Translations under genes and position numbers: made by a program | Notes under the pieces: generated by a model | The model's input: only the letters and a program-made list of their open reading frames with translations | What the model was told of the DNA's origin: nothing | The model's database searches: none | Shown here: in pieces, positions 6,204 through 13,546 of the stretch | Layout: each line of letters opens with the position of its first letter | Numbering within the stretch: the first letter of the stretch is position 1 | Origin: Acidobacteriota bacterium | GTDB taxonomy: Bacteria > Acidobacteriota > Terriglobia > Terriglobales > Acidobacteriaceae | Length of the DNA: 21,295 nt | Reading direction: 5' to 3' | NCBI GenBank assembly: GCA_021793595.1 | Contig: JAJYSL010000057.1 | Coordinates: 1-21,295 of the forward strand

Positions 6204-7334
6204 TCAGGAACACTGCTCCATGAGCCTTGCCGGTGGTTGAGCCATGAGTCGCGGCAGCCCGATCAGGTTGTGTGCCGCGCAACTGAAGACGAACAGCCAG
6301 TCCACTTTCTCCATGCCTCGCAACTTGACCTGGCGCAGCGGGCCGGTTTGCTTCAGCCATCCGAATCCCTTTTCGACCAGCCATCGCCGGCTCAGGCGGA
6401 TGGCATAGCCGGGCTGGCGTGTGGTTCTGCGATCCAGATTGCTGCGCCGCCCCTTGCCGTTCTTCGTAACATGCGGCGTCACGTTCAACTCCCGCACCGT
6501 GCTGACGAAATCCTTCGTGTCGTAAGCCTTGTCCGCGCCGACGGTGATGCGGCGTGAGCGGCCCTCTTGCTTTTCGGCAAGCATCAACAGCGCCGCATCG
6601 CGCTCGGCATAACCGTCGGCGCGCGTCACCATCGCCGCGGCAATCAGACCGTTGCGGTTCTCCACCAGCGCATGGCCCAGATAGCTCAACTTCGACTCCT
6701 TGCCGTAACTCTTCTTGTACAGCCGCGCATCGGCATCGGTGGTCGATTCATGGGTCGTATTCGATCGCTTCTGCCCATGGAAGTTTGTGCCGTCGCCGTC
6801 GTCGGAACCGTCTTTCGATCGAAAGCTCTTCTACGAGGCCCACGCCTGAATCAGCGTGCCATCCACCGTGAAGTGTTCGTCGCTCATAAAGCGTCTGGCA
6901 TGCTTGTTCACTTCCGCAAAGAACTGCTGCGCCACATCGCTGGTCAGCAGCCGGTCGCGATTCTTGGAAAACACCGCATGGTTCCACATCGCATCGTCCA
7001 TGCCCAGACCCACAAACCTGCGAAACAAAAGGTTGTAGTCGATCTGCTCCACCAGCAGCCGCTCCGAACCCACCGAGTGAAACACCTGCAGCAACAGGGC
7101 CCGCAGAATGTACTCCGGCGCAATCGATGGACGGCCCGAGTCGGCGTACAGCGCATCGAACTCCGGGCTCAACCTCCGCAACACCGTGTCCGTCAGCTTG
7201 CGCACCGCCCGCAAAGGATGATCCTGTGGCACTCGCTGCTCCAACGAAACATAGCTGAACATCCCATCCTGAACCCGCTCGTCTCCACGCATACCTGTTA
7301 GACGATTCACTTCTGCACTGCGACGCCAAAACAA
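6204..7334 (-). pseudogene. IS5-like DDE transposase with in-frame amber stop
   Basis: One continuous frame of about 376 codons is broken only by TAG at 6831-6833. The first part (7334-6834) holds the DUF772-type N-terminus (GMFSYVSLEQRVPQDHPLRA, RPSIAPEYILRALLLQVF) and the first catalytic Asp in FTVDGTLIQAWAS. After the amber codon the frame resumes KSFRSKDGSDDGDGTNFHGQ, with the second Asp in GADKAYDTKDF and the Glu in VEKGFGWLKQ. Related proteins have Gln at the interrupted position, so one C-to-T change (CAG to TAG) explains it. All three acidic residues survive. It is either freshly inactivated or expressed by low-level readthrough. The start is uncertain; ATG at 7292 (MRGDERVQDGMF) is an alternative. 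Confidence 0.88.
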
Positions 7335-7340
7335 GTGCCT

Positions 7341-7355
7341 ATTTCAACATGTTCC
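7341..7355 (-). repeat. Right terminal inverted repeat of the IS5-like element
   Basis: On the minus strand it reads GGAACATGTTGAAAT, matching the left end at 13 of 15 positions. TAAG and Rhs-type coding sequence follow immediately. Confidence 0.8.
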
Positions 7356-7681
7356 TAAGCGACTGGCTGGGGACTAAGCGCATGGAGCTGAACGTTACCA
7401 GTTCGTCGACGTCCATCGACGAGCAGTGTCTGAGCCTGCCCTACGGCGATGAACTCAACTGCACCGGTAGCGACATCGATCTGTTGCACTTCACCGGGAA
7501 AGAACCGGATACCGAATCAGGTAACGACTACTTCGGGGCCAGATACTGGATCTATACTGCCGATTCCCTCGCCGAATGTGCGGCCTTGATCACCGGCGGC
7601 TCTGCCCGCGATACTAGCGTCTTTGACCTCGATACCGGTCGGGAACACCGCGTGGAATACACCGCTACTGTCTTGCCATAG
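7356..7681 (+). pseudogene. Rhs/YD-repeat core fragment with short C-terminal tail
   Basis: Directly after the insertion sequence the frame reads SDWLGTKRMELN, then LSLPYGDELNCTGSD, LLHFTGKE and SGNDYFGARYW. This is the end of the conserved core of Rhs/YD-repeat proteins, which normally reads FTGKERD...GARYY. The thousand or more residues upstream are missing and there is no genuine start; the ATG at 7349 lies inside the terminal repeat. After GARYW the frame continues 43 residues (from IYTADSLAECAALITGG to VEYTATVLP) to a TAG at 7679-7681. In full Rhs proteins the variable toxin begins here, so the tail is either a very short variable end or a second junction with another gene. I do not recognise it. 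Confidence 0.8.
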
Positions 7682-7782
7682 TCCTTGTATTTTCACTACC
7701 CTACGGCAAGACGATCGCGTTCGCATCTACTTGCTTACAAACCGTCATTTAACGGTATATCCTGCAGTAGAAGGAGTTCGGT

Positions 7783-8292
7783 ATGGCAACGACAGCGCAC
7801 GTACCGCTTGAAGTCTATCTACACTCTTCCTACGAACCGGATGCCGAATTTGTAGACGGAGAGATTGAGGAAAGGCCAATGGGCGAGTACGACCATGCAG
7901 CTTGGCAACAAGCAATCTGTTATTGGTTTCAGCAGCACGCGAAGGATTGGACCATTCGCGTCAAGCCAGAACTTCGGGTGCAGGTTGCGCCCACGCGCTT
8001 CCTGGTTCCTGATGTAATGATCCTGGATCGCAACCAGCCAATTGAGCAAATTATCACCCGTCCTCCGGTGGCCGTATTTGAGGTCTTGTCGCCGGAAGAT
8101 ACGGTGCGTCGATTGATGCGCAAGCTGAATGATTACCACGCGATGGGCATTCCTGAGATTTGGGTCGTCAATCCAGAAACGAAAATATTCTTGCGCTTTG
8201 AGGATGGTCAGCTCATGCGGCGAGACAGATTCTCGTTTTCTTCTAAGGGAATTGACTTTGCGATGGTTCAAATTGAAGAGATCCTCGACTGA
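7783..8292 (+). CDS. Uma2-family endonuclease-like protein (DUF820)
   Basis: The complete 169-residue protein has the Uma2/DUF820 layout of the PD-(D/E)XK superfamily. The N-terminus ends in EFVDGEIEERPMGEYDHA, followed by a helix (QQAICYWFQQHA), then ELRVQVAPTRFLVPDVMILD with the candidate metal-binding Asp, and VAVFEVLSPEDT with the Glu. The usual DYHAMGIPEIWVVNPET motif follows, and a short beta C-terminus. AGAAGGAG just upstream supports the ATG at 7783. These genes are often found in many copies and their biological role is poorly known. This one is intact between an Rhs fragment and an IS21 remnant. Confidence 0.9.
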   Translation: MATTAHVPLEVYLHSSYEPDAEFVDGEIEERPMGEYDHAAWQQAICYWFQQHAKDWTIRVKPELRVQVAPTRFLVPDVMILDRNQPIEQIITRPPVAVFEVLSPEDTVRRLMRKLNDYHAMGIPEIWVVNPETKIFLRFEDGQLMRRDRFSFSSKGIDFAMVQIEEILD

Positions 8293-8402
8293 CTCTTGGC
8301 ACACGGTTTTCTCTTGCAGCGCCGGTCTCTGGCCGGCTATTCCGCCTGAGGTGTCCAAGTGAGTAAAAAGAGAAAGGCTGTCGAACCGCGCACTGCTGAG
8401 AA

Positions 8403-8633
8403 TGTCAGCGTAAAAATAGGCCACAGTGCACCGCGGGAGCGGGGCGCTGTGGCGGAGCAAAAGTAGGCCACCGCCGGAGATTGGTTTTGTGGATGGGGTT
8501 GCTGCGGCAGCCGGATCCATGGGACACCGGAGGGATGTACAGGGTGGAGATATACGGGCGTGTACGACCTGCGGTTTTGGTGGAGGGGCGGAGTCAACGG
8601 GCGGTCGCACGGGAGTTCGGCATCTCGCGGGCC
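8403..8633 (+). mobile_element. IS21-family left-end remnant
   Basis: The left tip begins TGTCAGCGTAAAAATAGG, typical of IS21-family ends. Two short internal direct repeats, AAAATAGGCCAC (8413-8424) and AAAAGTAGGCCAC (8459-8471), match the repeated transposase-binding sites of IS21 ends. The first codons of istA follow. The rest of istA, all of istB and the right end are absent, and the sequence changes abruptly to a terC-like start at about 8630-8634. Confidence 0.8.
8535..8633 (+). pseudogene. istA: IstA transposase, N-terminal fragment
   Basis: From ATG 8535 the frame gives MYRVEIYGRVRPAVLVEGRS and QRAVAREFGISR, the start and first helix-turn-helix of IS21-family IstA. The expected continuation after ISR, roughly KTVRKML, is replaced by AMELWLSTPEG, which looks like the start of TerC in the same frame. 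About 33 of roughly 500 residues remain, so it is not functional. Confidence 0.8.
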
Positions 8634-9005
8634 ATGGAGCTTTGGCTGTCCACTCCTGAAGGTACGCGCTGGGAATCAAAAATCTACCTCCACCGGCTCA
8701 TGGATCATTAGACGCCACTTCATATTATTCTCGGCGGCTTCAGCAGAGGTTTCCAGAATCGGCCTGAGGGCCGGATCTTAACGTTTCTTGAGATCGTGCT
8801 CGGCGTCGACAATGTCATCTTTATTTCGACTTTGTCGAGCAGTCTTCCCACGTCTCAGCAAGCCTCTGCTCGGCGGATTGGCCTGCTGGCCGCGATGGGA
8901 ACGCGCATCCTGCTTTTGCTGTTGATCGTCTGGATCATCCGGCTAACGGCTCCTTTTTCATCCGAGGAGATTATTGGTTCTCTGAATGCGGATTGCGTCA
9001 AATAG
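8634..9005 (+). pseudogene. terC: TerC-family membrane protein fragment
   Basis: The recognisable core, from about 8776, reads LTFLEIVLGVDNVIFISTLS, then LPTSQQASARRIGLLAAMGT and RILLLLLIVWIIRLTAPF. These are the first two to three membrane helices of TerC/Alx-type transporters, including the conserved Glu and GxDN. Homology is lost after about 8955 and the frame ends at 9005, so most of the usual 250-300 residues are missing. A plausible TerC N-terminus, MELWLSTPEG, appears at 8634-8663 but is separated from the core by about 110 bp containing a stop (TAG at 8709-8711). The gene is truncated and probably interrupted. Confidence 0.75.
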
Positions 9006-9065
9006 ACACCGCTGGTCGCGGCAACAGATACACCTGGCTCTACGAAGAGTCGAGGCTCTGATCAA

Positions 9066-9290
9066 ATGAAACCAAGCATGGGTATTGGAATAATTCTTAT
9101 CATCATAGGGATTGTGGGCCTTGCGTTGGGAGGGTTTTCGTTCACGCACGAGAAGAAGGTCGTGGATATGGGGCCTGTCCAGATTAGGCATCAGCAAACA
9201 AAAACGGTGGCGATTCCTCCAATTCTGAGCACGGTCGCATTAATCGGAGGAATCGCTTTAGTGGTCGTGGGTGCCAGAAGCAAAAGTTAA
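9066..9290 (+). CDS. Small two-helix inner-membrane protein
   Basis: A 74-residue protein with two transmembrane helices, about residues 6-26 (GIGIILIIIGIVGLALGGFS) and 51-70 (ILSTVALIGGIALVVVGARS). Between them is a short charged segment, THEKKVVDMGPVQIRHQQTK. The layout is shared by many small bacterial membrane proteins of unknown role (DUF3185-like). The upstream site is weak (GAGG at about 9051-9054). It converges on the large minus-strand operon; 9291-9477 holds only a decayed fragment. Confidence 0.65.
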   Translation: MKPSMGIGIILIIIGIVGLALGGFSFTHEKKVVDMGPVQIRHQQTKTVAIPPILSTVALIGGIALVVVGARSKS

Positions 9291-9309
9291 GTTGAAAGTA
9301 ACTTTGCAA

Positions 9310-9442
9310 TTTGGCAGTTGGAAACGGAGTTACACCTTCTTCGTAGGTTTTTGCTCTTGCCCAACGCTTCTTCTAAGCCGCACTAATCTTCGCCCGAGCC
9401 GCTGCGTTCATCTTCTTTCGCTTTCCGCTACCAAGAACCACG
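9310..9442 (-). pseudogene. Decayed basic-tail coding fragment
   Basis: Read on the minus strand, one frame gives GSGKRKKMNAAARAKISAA, an amber codon (9373-9375), then KKRWARAKTYEEG. This resembles a lysine/alanine-rich tail (AAxRxKISxAQKxRWA) that I associate with small acidobacterial proteins. Gln is expected at the stop, so a CAG-to-TAG change is likely. No start codon or upstream domain is visible, so it is a fragment at best. The fragment's identity rests on this motif only. Confidence 0.3.
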
Positions 9443-9477
9443 CCGGTCCGCCCATTGCACGGCACCGCTCCGCGTCT

Positions 9478-10011
9478 TCAGTTCATGTCGGCAGGGCAAG
9501 TCGCACCAATCCACTTTCCCTTGTAGGAAGCATGTCCGTTCATGGTTTGGCCGTTACCGGTCAAAGTAACTTCCATCGACCCCGTGCCGTCCTGAGAATC
9601 CACGACGTGAATTGTCCCGTGAGCTTCCGCGAGCATGCCTGAGTTCTCCCCAATCCGACACCCCGTTGCCTGCACGTCCATATCAGTGCCCGTGGAATTC
9701 AGAGCCGTCCAGGTGCAGTTATCCTGAGATCCGTTCGCCCATGGATTGCTGCTCAAGTTATTTGGCTTTACACACGATTTGTAGGTAATGGGCCGTCCGT
9801 TGTTCATTATGGCTGCCATTTCAGGCGGAACGTTAACCCACGTGACTGTCTCTGTCATTTCCCAGAGGCCGGTCTTCACATTAAGCGGGACAAGCACCGG
9901 TGTCACGGTTTTTTGACGCTCAACTGTCCGTGAGTTTGCCCTGGTCTGCGTCTGTGCCAGGAACATCGTGGCTGAAAAGCAAATAGCACCCAAAATAATT
10001 AGTCTTCGCAT
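9478..10011 (-). CDS. Secreted DUF3617-family protein
   Basis: The 177-residue protein starts at ATG 10011 behind AAGGAGG; a longer frame from 10041 lacks such a site. A signal peptide (MRRLIILGAICFSATMFLAQ) precedes a DUF3617 domain. The domain has the signature GLWEMTETVTW at about residue 48, a Cys in TYKSCVKP, a Cys pair region DNCTWTALNS...QATGCRIGEN, and the closing GHASYKGKWIGATCP. The family is periplasmic and of unknown function. This is the last gene of the operon, 55 bp after the DUF3558-like gene. Four conserved Cys suggest disulfides. Confidence 0.85.
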   Translation of the reverse strand: MRRLIILGAICFSATMFLAQTQTRANSRTVERQKTVTPVLVPLNVKTGLWEMTETVTWVNVPPEMAAIMNNGRPITYKSCVKPNNLSSNPWANGSQDNCTWTALNSTGTDMDVQATGCRIGENSGMLAEAHGTIHVVDSQDGTGSMEVTLTGNGQTMNGHASYKGKWIGATCPADMN

Positions 10012-10066
10012 TTCATCCTCCTTCAGAATGTTGAATTTCACTCATGGTCTCTACTGCGCGATGACT

Positions 10067-10546
10067 TCAAATTTGCGCCGCGACGGCAGCGGCTAAATCT
10101 TTCGCCTGTGGCTCGTTCGCAGGATCGATTGAGATGTAGTAGCGGACTTTGCCTTTCAGCACGTGAATCGCGTGGCTACCATCGAGGTATGCGGAGTCTC
10201 CGATCGCCGGCTTCGACTTCGGCGGAAACCACATGGACAACTTATCGAAGGTCCGCTTGGCCTCGGCAGGGGATGCATCCACATAAACAATGAAAGTGAC
10301 GTCCATTTCCGGGGAATCCTTTGAGTTGTACTCGCACTTCGTGCCCCAAGGCTGTTTGCCAAATGCCGGCGGCCATTTGCCCACATCGGGCGCCCCGAAG
10401 GAATGCCCAAGGACTTGCTCGATCTGCGACGCAGGAAGCATGGAACAGGCATCGGCCGGTGGCGCTGCGTTCGCCGCTTGCGCCGCACCCAGCGCAATCA
10501 TAAAAATCGCAGCGAAAATCGCCGCTATCGCAGGTTTCGAATTCAT
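10067..10546 (-). CDS. Secreted protein, DUF3558-like
   Basis: The 159-residue protein starts behind AGGAGG with seven-base spacing. The signal peptide is MNSKPAIAAIFAAIFMIALG with cleavage likely near AQA-ANA. The mature part begins DACSMLPASQIEQVLGHSFG, the pattern of small secreted proteins with a Cys-xx-Leu opening and a second Cys in GTKCEYNS (compare DUF3558). The rest alternates strands and helices (VTFIVYVD, AEAKRTFDKLSMWF, HAIHVLKGKVRYYISID). The two Cys could form a disulfide. It is 55 bp from the genes on either side. The function is unknown. Confidence 0.75.
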   Translation of the reverse strand: MNSKPAIAAIFAAIFMIALGAAQAANAAPPADACSMLPASQIEQVLGHSFGAPDVGKWPPAFGKQPWGTKCEYNSKDSPEMDVTFIVYVDASPAEAKRTFDKLSMWFPPKSKPAIGDSAYLDGSHAIHVLKGKVRYYISIDPANEPQAKDLAAAVAAQI

Positions 10547-10601
10547 ATCTTGTCCTCCTCAGGTCGTCCTCGGAATTGCTGAGCCTTTTTATTGGCGCCA
10601 A

Positions 10602-12794
10602 CTACTTTGACAACGCAAGCTCCACGCGCCGGTTCAATGCGCGGCCAGCGCTCGTGGAGTTATCTGCCACTGGCCGAGTCGCTCCGAACCCCTGTGGCAT
10701 CAGGCGATCTTTTTGCACCCCGTGCGTCGTGAGCCAGGAAGCCACGGACTCGGCCCTTGCTTTTGACAACGGAATGTTGAGCGAATCGGAACCTTGGTTG
10801 TCCGTATGGCCGGCGACAATCCAGTTCGAGGACGGGTGGGCCTTGATGAGCCCGAGGACAGCTTGTAGTGCCGGCATACTGTCAGCACGGAGTTTGGACG
10901 ACCCGGTGTCGAAGTGAATTCCGTAGACATTCACCGTGCCGGATTGGGCGATGGATTGCTCCAGCGCCGCCGTTGTCTCCTGATGCCGATGCACTTGAAT
11001 GTCAGCCTCGCCCGCCTGCCCTGCGGGCAAGTCGACTTGGGCTGAGCTCTCATCGTAGCCGGGAGCATTCGCCGTTGCGATCACTAAACCTGCGGGCAAT
11101 CCGCTGAATTGGCATTTTCCAGTGCCGTCCGAAACTTTCGACGTCAGAGCGGCGGTGACAGTCGCGCCCGAAATTGGTGTGTGTGTATCCGCATCCACGA
11201 CTTTGGCTGTAAGCGAGACCTGATATTTAAATGCGTGCGGGTTTACAAGGATGCGCACGAAATCGACAGCGTAGCCATCCGGCACATGCGTTGTCGGATC
11301 GTCGATCAGTAGCTTCACCGTCCCGGACTTGAGCAGCGGCCAGTATTCCGGCAACAGCTTCAACGTAAGAAGCTTTCCGATGGGACCGCTCTGGTCCAGT
11401 GCATTGATTGCGTATTCGAAATTCGGAATGCGCGTGCCATTCAGGCTCACCTGGAAGTGCGAGCGCATGGGCGCTGGCTGAAAATCGTCTAGGAAAATCT
11501 GAAATAGAGCCTCGCTGATTTTCGACGGCAACGGTCCAACCAGCAGCACGATCGGCGTAGCCGCCGTTAGAGTGCGTTCTTCGGTACACCGAGCTGAGAT
11601 TTGAGGCGGAACCTGACCGCGTTTCGCAAGCTGCAGTTCCTCCGAGCAATCGCCGATCGCGCCACTGTATCCATCGCCCGGGCCTGGAATAACCGCGGAA
11701 CCAAGCATGATGCGGTCTGTGCCCGCCGGGGCGTTTGGAGGAATGTGGTGAATGTCGGGCCAAGGGTGCGGCTGCGTGGATTGTCCCGAAAAAGGATCTA
11801 AAAACTTCGTTTGTTTGGTATTCCAGTCGTAATACTTCCAGCCAAAACTTAGATTGTTGATGTCGCCGGTGCGCACCACTAGCTCGGCTTCCGGCCCATT
11901 GACCGTTCGCTCATACTCCAGCGCCCAGTCGTGCGTTTGCTCTCCTGTCGCCGCCACTGCCACCATGGGGACCGGCTTCGACGGCGGTGTGGGTTGGGTG
12001 GGGTGCGCGGGAACAACCATCGACCCATTTGGCGCGGCGGATTCTGGGCTGGATGCCACAACACCTGAATCCGAGCTGTTGGACGAACTCGAAAGGGGGC
12101 TATCGCTGGGAGTAGCTGCGTTCGCTCCCTGCCTGGCTCCGCTTTGCCCCAGTGCATTTGCCGCTGCAGCCAGCTGGCTCAGGTTCTTGTTGAAGTCCTC
12201 GGTCGACTGTTGCTCTCCAGTTTTGCCCCTGCTTCCATTTCCGGCAGAGTTTGAAAGGTTCCGTTCGATAGCGCTCCTCGCCTCGAGTTCAGGCGTTCGT
12301 TGGCGCGTTCTATGACCCGCGAACCAGATTCCCGCGATCAACGCAGCGGTCAAAATGGCTACCATTCCGCCGACGACAGCGAAAACTGGAACTCCCGAAC
12401 GACCCCTTGAACGGTTCAAGGGCAAGGATTGCGACGAGGGTGCGGTCGCGTTGCTGGAGGTCTCAGTCGAAACCTTCTCCGTGGGAGTGGCAAGGGCCGC
12501 AGTGGACGAGGAATGGCGGCTCCCATCCCGGGCCGCGGCGTGCGCGTCAGAAACCTTTCGAGGCGATAGGTCGGCGCCCCCGCTGGACAGAACGGTTGCC
12601 GCTGCGGGTTCGCCTACAGGCATGCCACACCGGGCGCAAAATTTCGTTCCAGCGATCGCTCCGCCACACTTCGTGCAGAAACGCTGCCCTCCGCCTGAAT
12701 CGACTGGGGCGCGCTCACTGTATCGCGCGCCGCAGTTCCTGCAGAACGTATCGCCATCGACAACCGGCACTCCGCATTGACAGCAGATTTTCAT
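10602..12794 (-). CDS. Double zinc-ribbon, single-TM, OmpA-domain protein
   Basis: A 730-residue multidomain protein. Residues 1-60 hold two zinc ribbons: Cys4/7/18/21 (CQCG...CRNCG) and Cys40/43/53/56 (CTKCG...CARCG). A polar linker leads to one TM helix at about 136-159 (VFAVVGGMVAILTAALIAGI). A Ser/Asn-rich linker (about 180-285), a 240-residue domain of unknown type and a carboxypeptidase-regulatory-like beta domain (TPISGATVTAALTS) follow. From about 620 an OmpA C-terminal domain shows GIHFDTGSSKLRADS, AGHTDNQGSDSLNIPLSKAR and RALNRRVELAL, the peptidoglycan-binding signature. The likely topology is ribbons in the cytoplasm and the OmpA domain in the periplasm. Its ATG overlaps the upstream lipoprotein stop (ATGA). 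Ribbons joined to an OmpA domain in one chain are unusual. Confidence 0.9.
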   Translation of the reverse strand: MKICCQCGVPVVDGDTFCRNCGARYSERAPVDSGGGQRFCTKCGGAIAGTKFCARCGMPVGEPAAATVLSSGGADLSPRKVSDAHAAARDGSRHSSSTAALATPTEKVSTETSSNATAPSSQSLPLNRSRGRSGVPVFAVVGGMVAILTAALIAGIWFAGHRTRQRTPELEARSAIERNLSNSAGNGSRGKTGEQQSTEDFNKNLSQLAAAANALGQSGARQGANAATPSDSPLSSSSNSSDSGVVASSPESAAPNGSMVVPAHPTQPTPPSKPVPMVAVAATGEQTHDWALEYERTVNGPEAELVVRTGDINNLSFGWKYYDWNTKQTKFLDPFSGQSTQPHPWPDIHHIPPNAPAGTDRIMLGSAVIPGPGDGYSGAIGDCSEELQLAKRGQVPPQISARCTEERTLTAATPIVLLVGPLPSKISEALFQIFLDDFQPAPMRSHFQVSLNGTRIPNFEYAINALDQSGPIGKLLTLKLLPEYWPLLKSGTVKLLIDDPTTHVPDGYAVDFVRILVNPHAFKYQVSLTAKVVDADTHTPISGATVTAALTSKVSDGTGKCQFSGLPAGLVIATANAPGYDESSAQVDLPAGQAGEADIQVHRHQETTAALEQSIAQSGTVNVYGIHFDTGSSKLRADSMPALQAVLGLIKAHPSSNWIVAGHTDNQGSDSLNIPLSKARAESVASWLTTHGVQKDRLMPQGFGATRPVADNSTSAGRALNRRVELALSK

Positions 12795-13516
12795 TTCTTG
12801 ACCATGGCCTCTTCGTAATGCACCTTCTCGAGCAGGCTGCCGTCCTTGTTATGCATCTCATCGTCGAGAATCAGTTTCACAGGGCAGCCTTGCCCCGTGA
12901 CCCAGACGTCGCCTTTCTCGAATCCCCCCGGTCCCATTGTGGGTCCAAGAATCTGCCGTTCCGTGGCCTCGAAACGGCCGGTGTCAATCGAATAATGGAT
13001 CGAGTCGTACCCATTGACCTGGCCGCGGTCTGACTCGCGCTTCATAGCGGAATTATGATTGACGAGCGCGATCGCGCTGGACATTCCGGCAATCCCCATT
13101 AAGCCCGACCACGCACCCTGCCAACTCTGCGCGTCCGAATGCACCCCATGAACAGGATGGGACCCGCTGGCGTTCGTGAAGCTTCCGTCAATAGTTTGTG
13201 GAGTAACATCGGCCTCCTCATCGAGATGAACTTGTTCTGAGGTTTCCTTCTTGTAGGAGTAGTGGAAGGAGTCCGCCGGATTCTGTATCCGATCCATGAC
13301 ACACTGTAGATCAATGCCGGGCCCTGTACCGCTCTGCCCCGATGAGGAGACGGTTTGCGCCGTCCGGGCGGAGGTGTCCGCGATTTTATTCGGAGCGGTT
13401 TTGGAATTTGGATTGGCATTGCATGCCACAATGTCCGCCAGGGCGAGAAGGGCTGCTGCCAGCGCGATCTGTGACGAGCATGGCCGTGCCGTCGAGAATC
13501 TTTCTTTTTGTCCCAT
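12791..13516 (-). CDS. Putative lipoprotein B, paralogue of the next gene upstream
   Basis: The 241-residue protein starts at ATG 13516 behind AAGGGG; the longer frame from 13540 has no site. The N-terminus has a hydrophobic stretch (IALAAALLALADIVAC) ending in a lipobox-like IVAC, so lipidation is likely. The mature domain shares motifs in order with 13547-14203: CVMDRIQNPADSFHYSYK, EADVTPQTIDG, VNGYDSIHYSIDT, GPGGFEKGDVW and GCPVKLILDD, then KVHYE. The two are tandem duplicates. No named family was recognised. The stop overlaps the start of the OmpA-domain gene by four bases, so equal expression is likely. Confidence 0.8.
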   Translation of the reverse strand: MGQKERFSTARPCSSQIALAAALLALADIVACNANPNSKTAPNKIADTSARTAQTVSSSGQSGTGPGIDLQCVMDRIQNPADSFHYSYKKETSEQVHLDEEADVTPQTIDGSFTNASGSHPVHGVHSDAQSWQGAWSGLMGIAGMSSAIALVNHNSAMKRESDRGQVNGYDSIHYSIDTGRFEATERQILGPTMGPGGFEKGDVWVTGQGCPVKLILDDEMHNKDGSLLEKVHYEEAMVKK

Positions 13517-13546
13517 CGTTGCATCCCCTTTCCGTGTCATCGCCGG

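Larger units (their letters stand above)
6055..7355 (-). mobile_element. IS5-family-like insertion sequence, 1301 bp
   Basis: The boundaries come from 15-bp imperfect terminal inverted repeats, GGAACTGGTTGAAAT at 6055-6069 and the complement of GGAACATGTTGAAAT at 7341-7355 (13 of 15 match). The element is flanked by TA on both sides (6053-6054 and 7356-7357), compatible with a 2-bp TA duplication as in some IS5 subgroups, although two bases prove little. It carries one transposase frame on the minus strand, interrupted by an amber codon. Flanking genes do not match each other (SRAP 5' end on the left, Rhs 3' end on the right). The subgroup assignment is from memory of similar transposases. 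Confidence 0.85.

Noticed and set aside
6567..7301. 244-residue plus-strand open frame
   Set aside because: It is antisense to the transposase; its His/Arg/Gln-rich composition is typical of a shadow frame.
7674..7714. Near-palindromic CTTGCCATAG ... CTACGGCAAG after the Rhs fragment
   Set aside because: The arms are short and mismatched, and no uridine tract follows, so it was not called as a terminator.
7819..8679. 286-residue minus-strand open frame
   Set aside because: It is antisense to the Uma2 gene and the IS21 end, both supported by homology. The translation has no recognisable feature.
6831..9375. Amber codons replacing Gln in two places (6831 and 9373) as a sign of recoding
   Set aside because: Both lie in mobile or decayed sequence, and intact genes in the window end at TAG (for example higB), so ordinary C-to-T decay is enough.
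11854..12780. Plus-strand frames of 141-208 residues
   Set aside because: They are antisense to the zinc-ribbon and linker part of the OmpA-domain gene. Their Cys and Gly content reflects the complementary strand.
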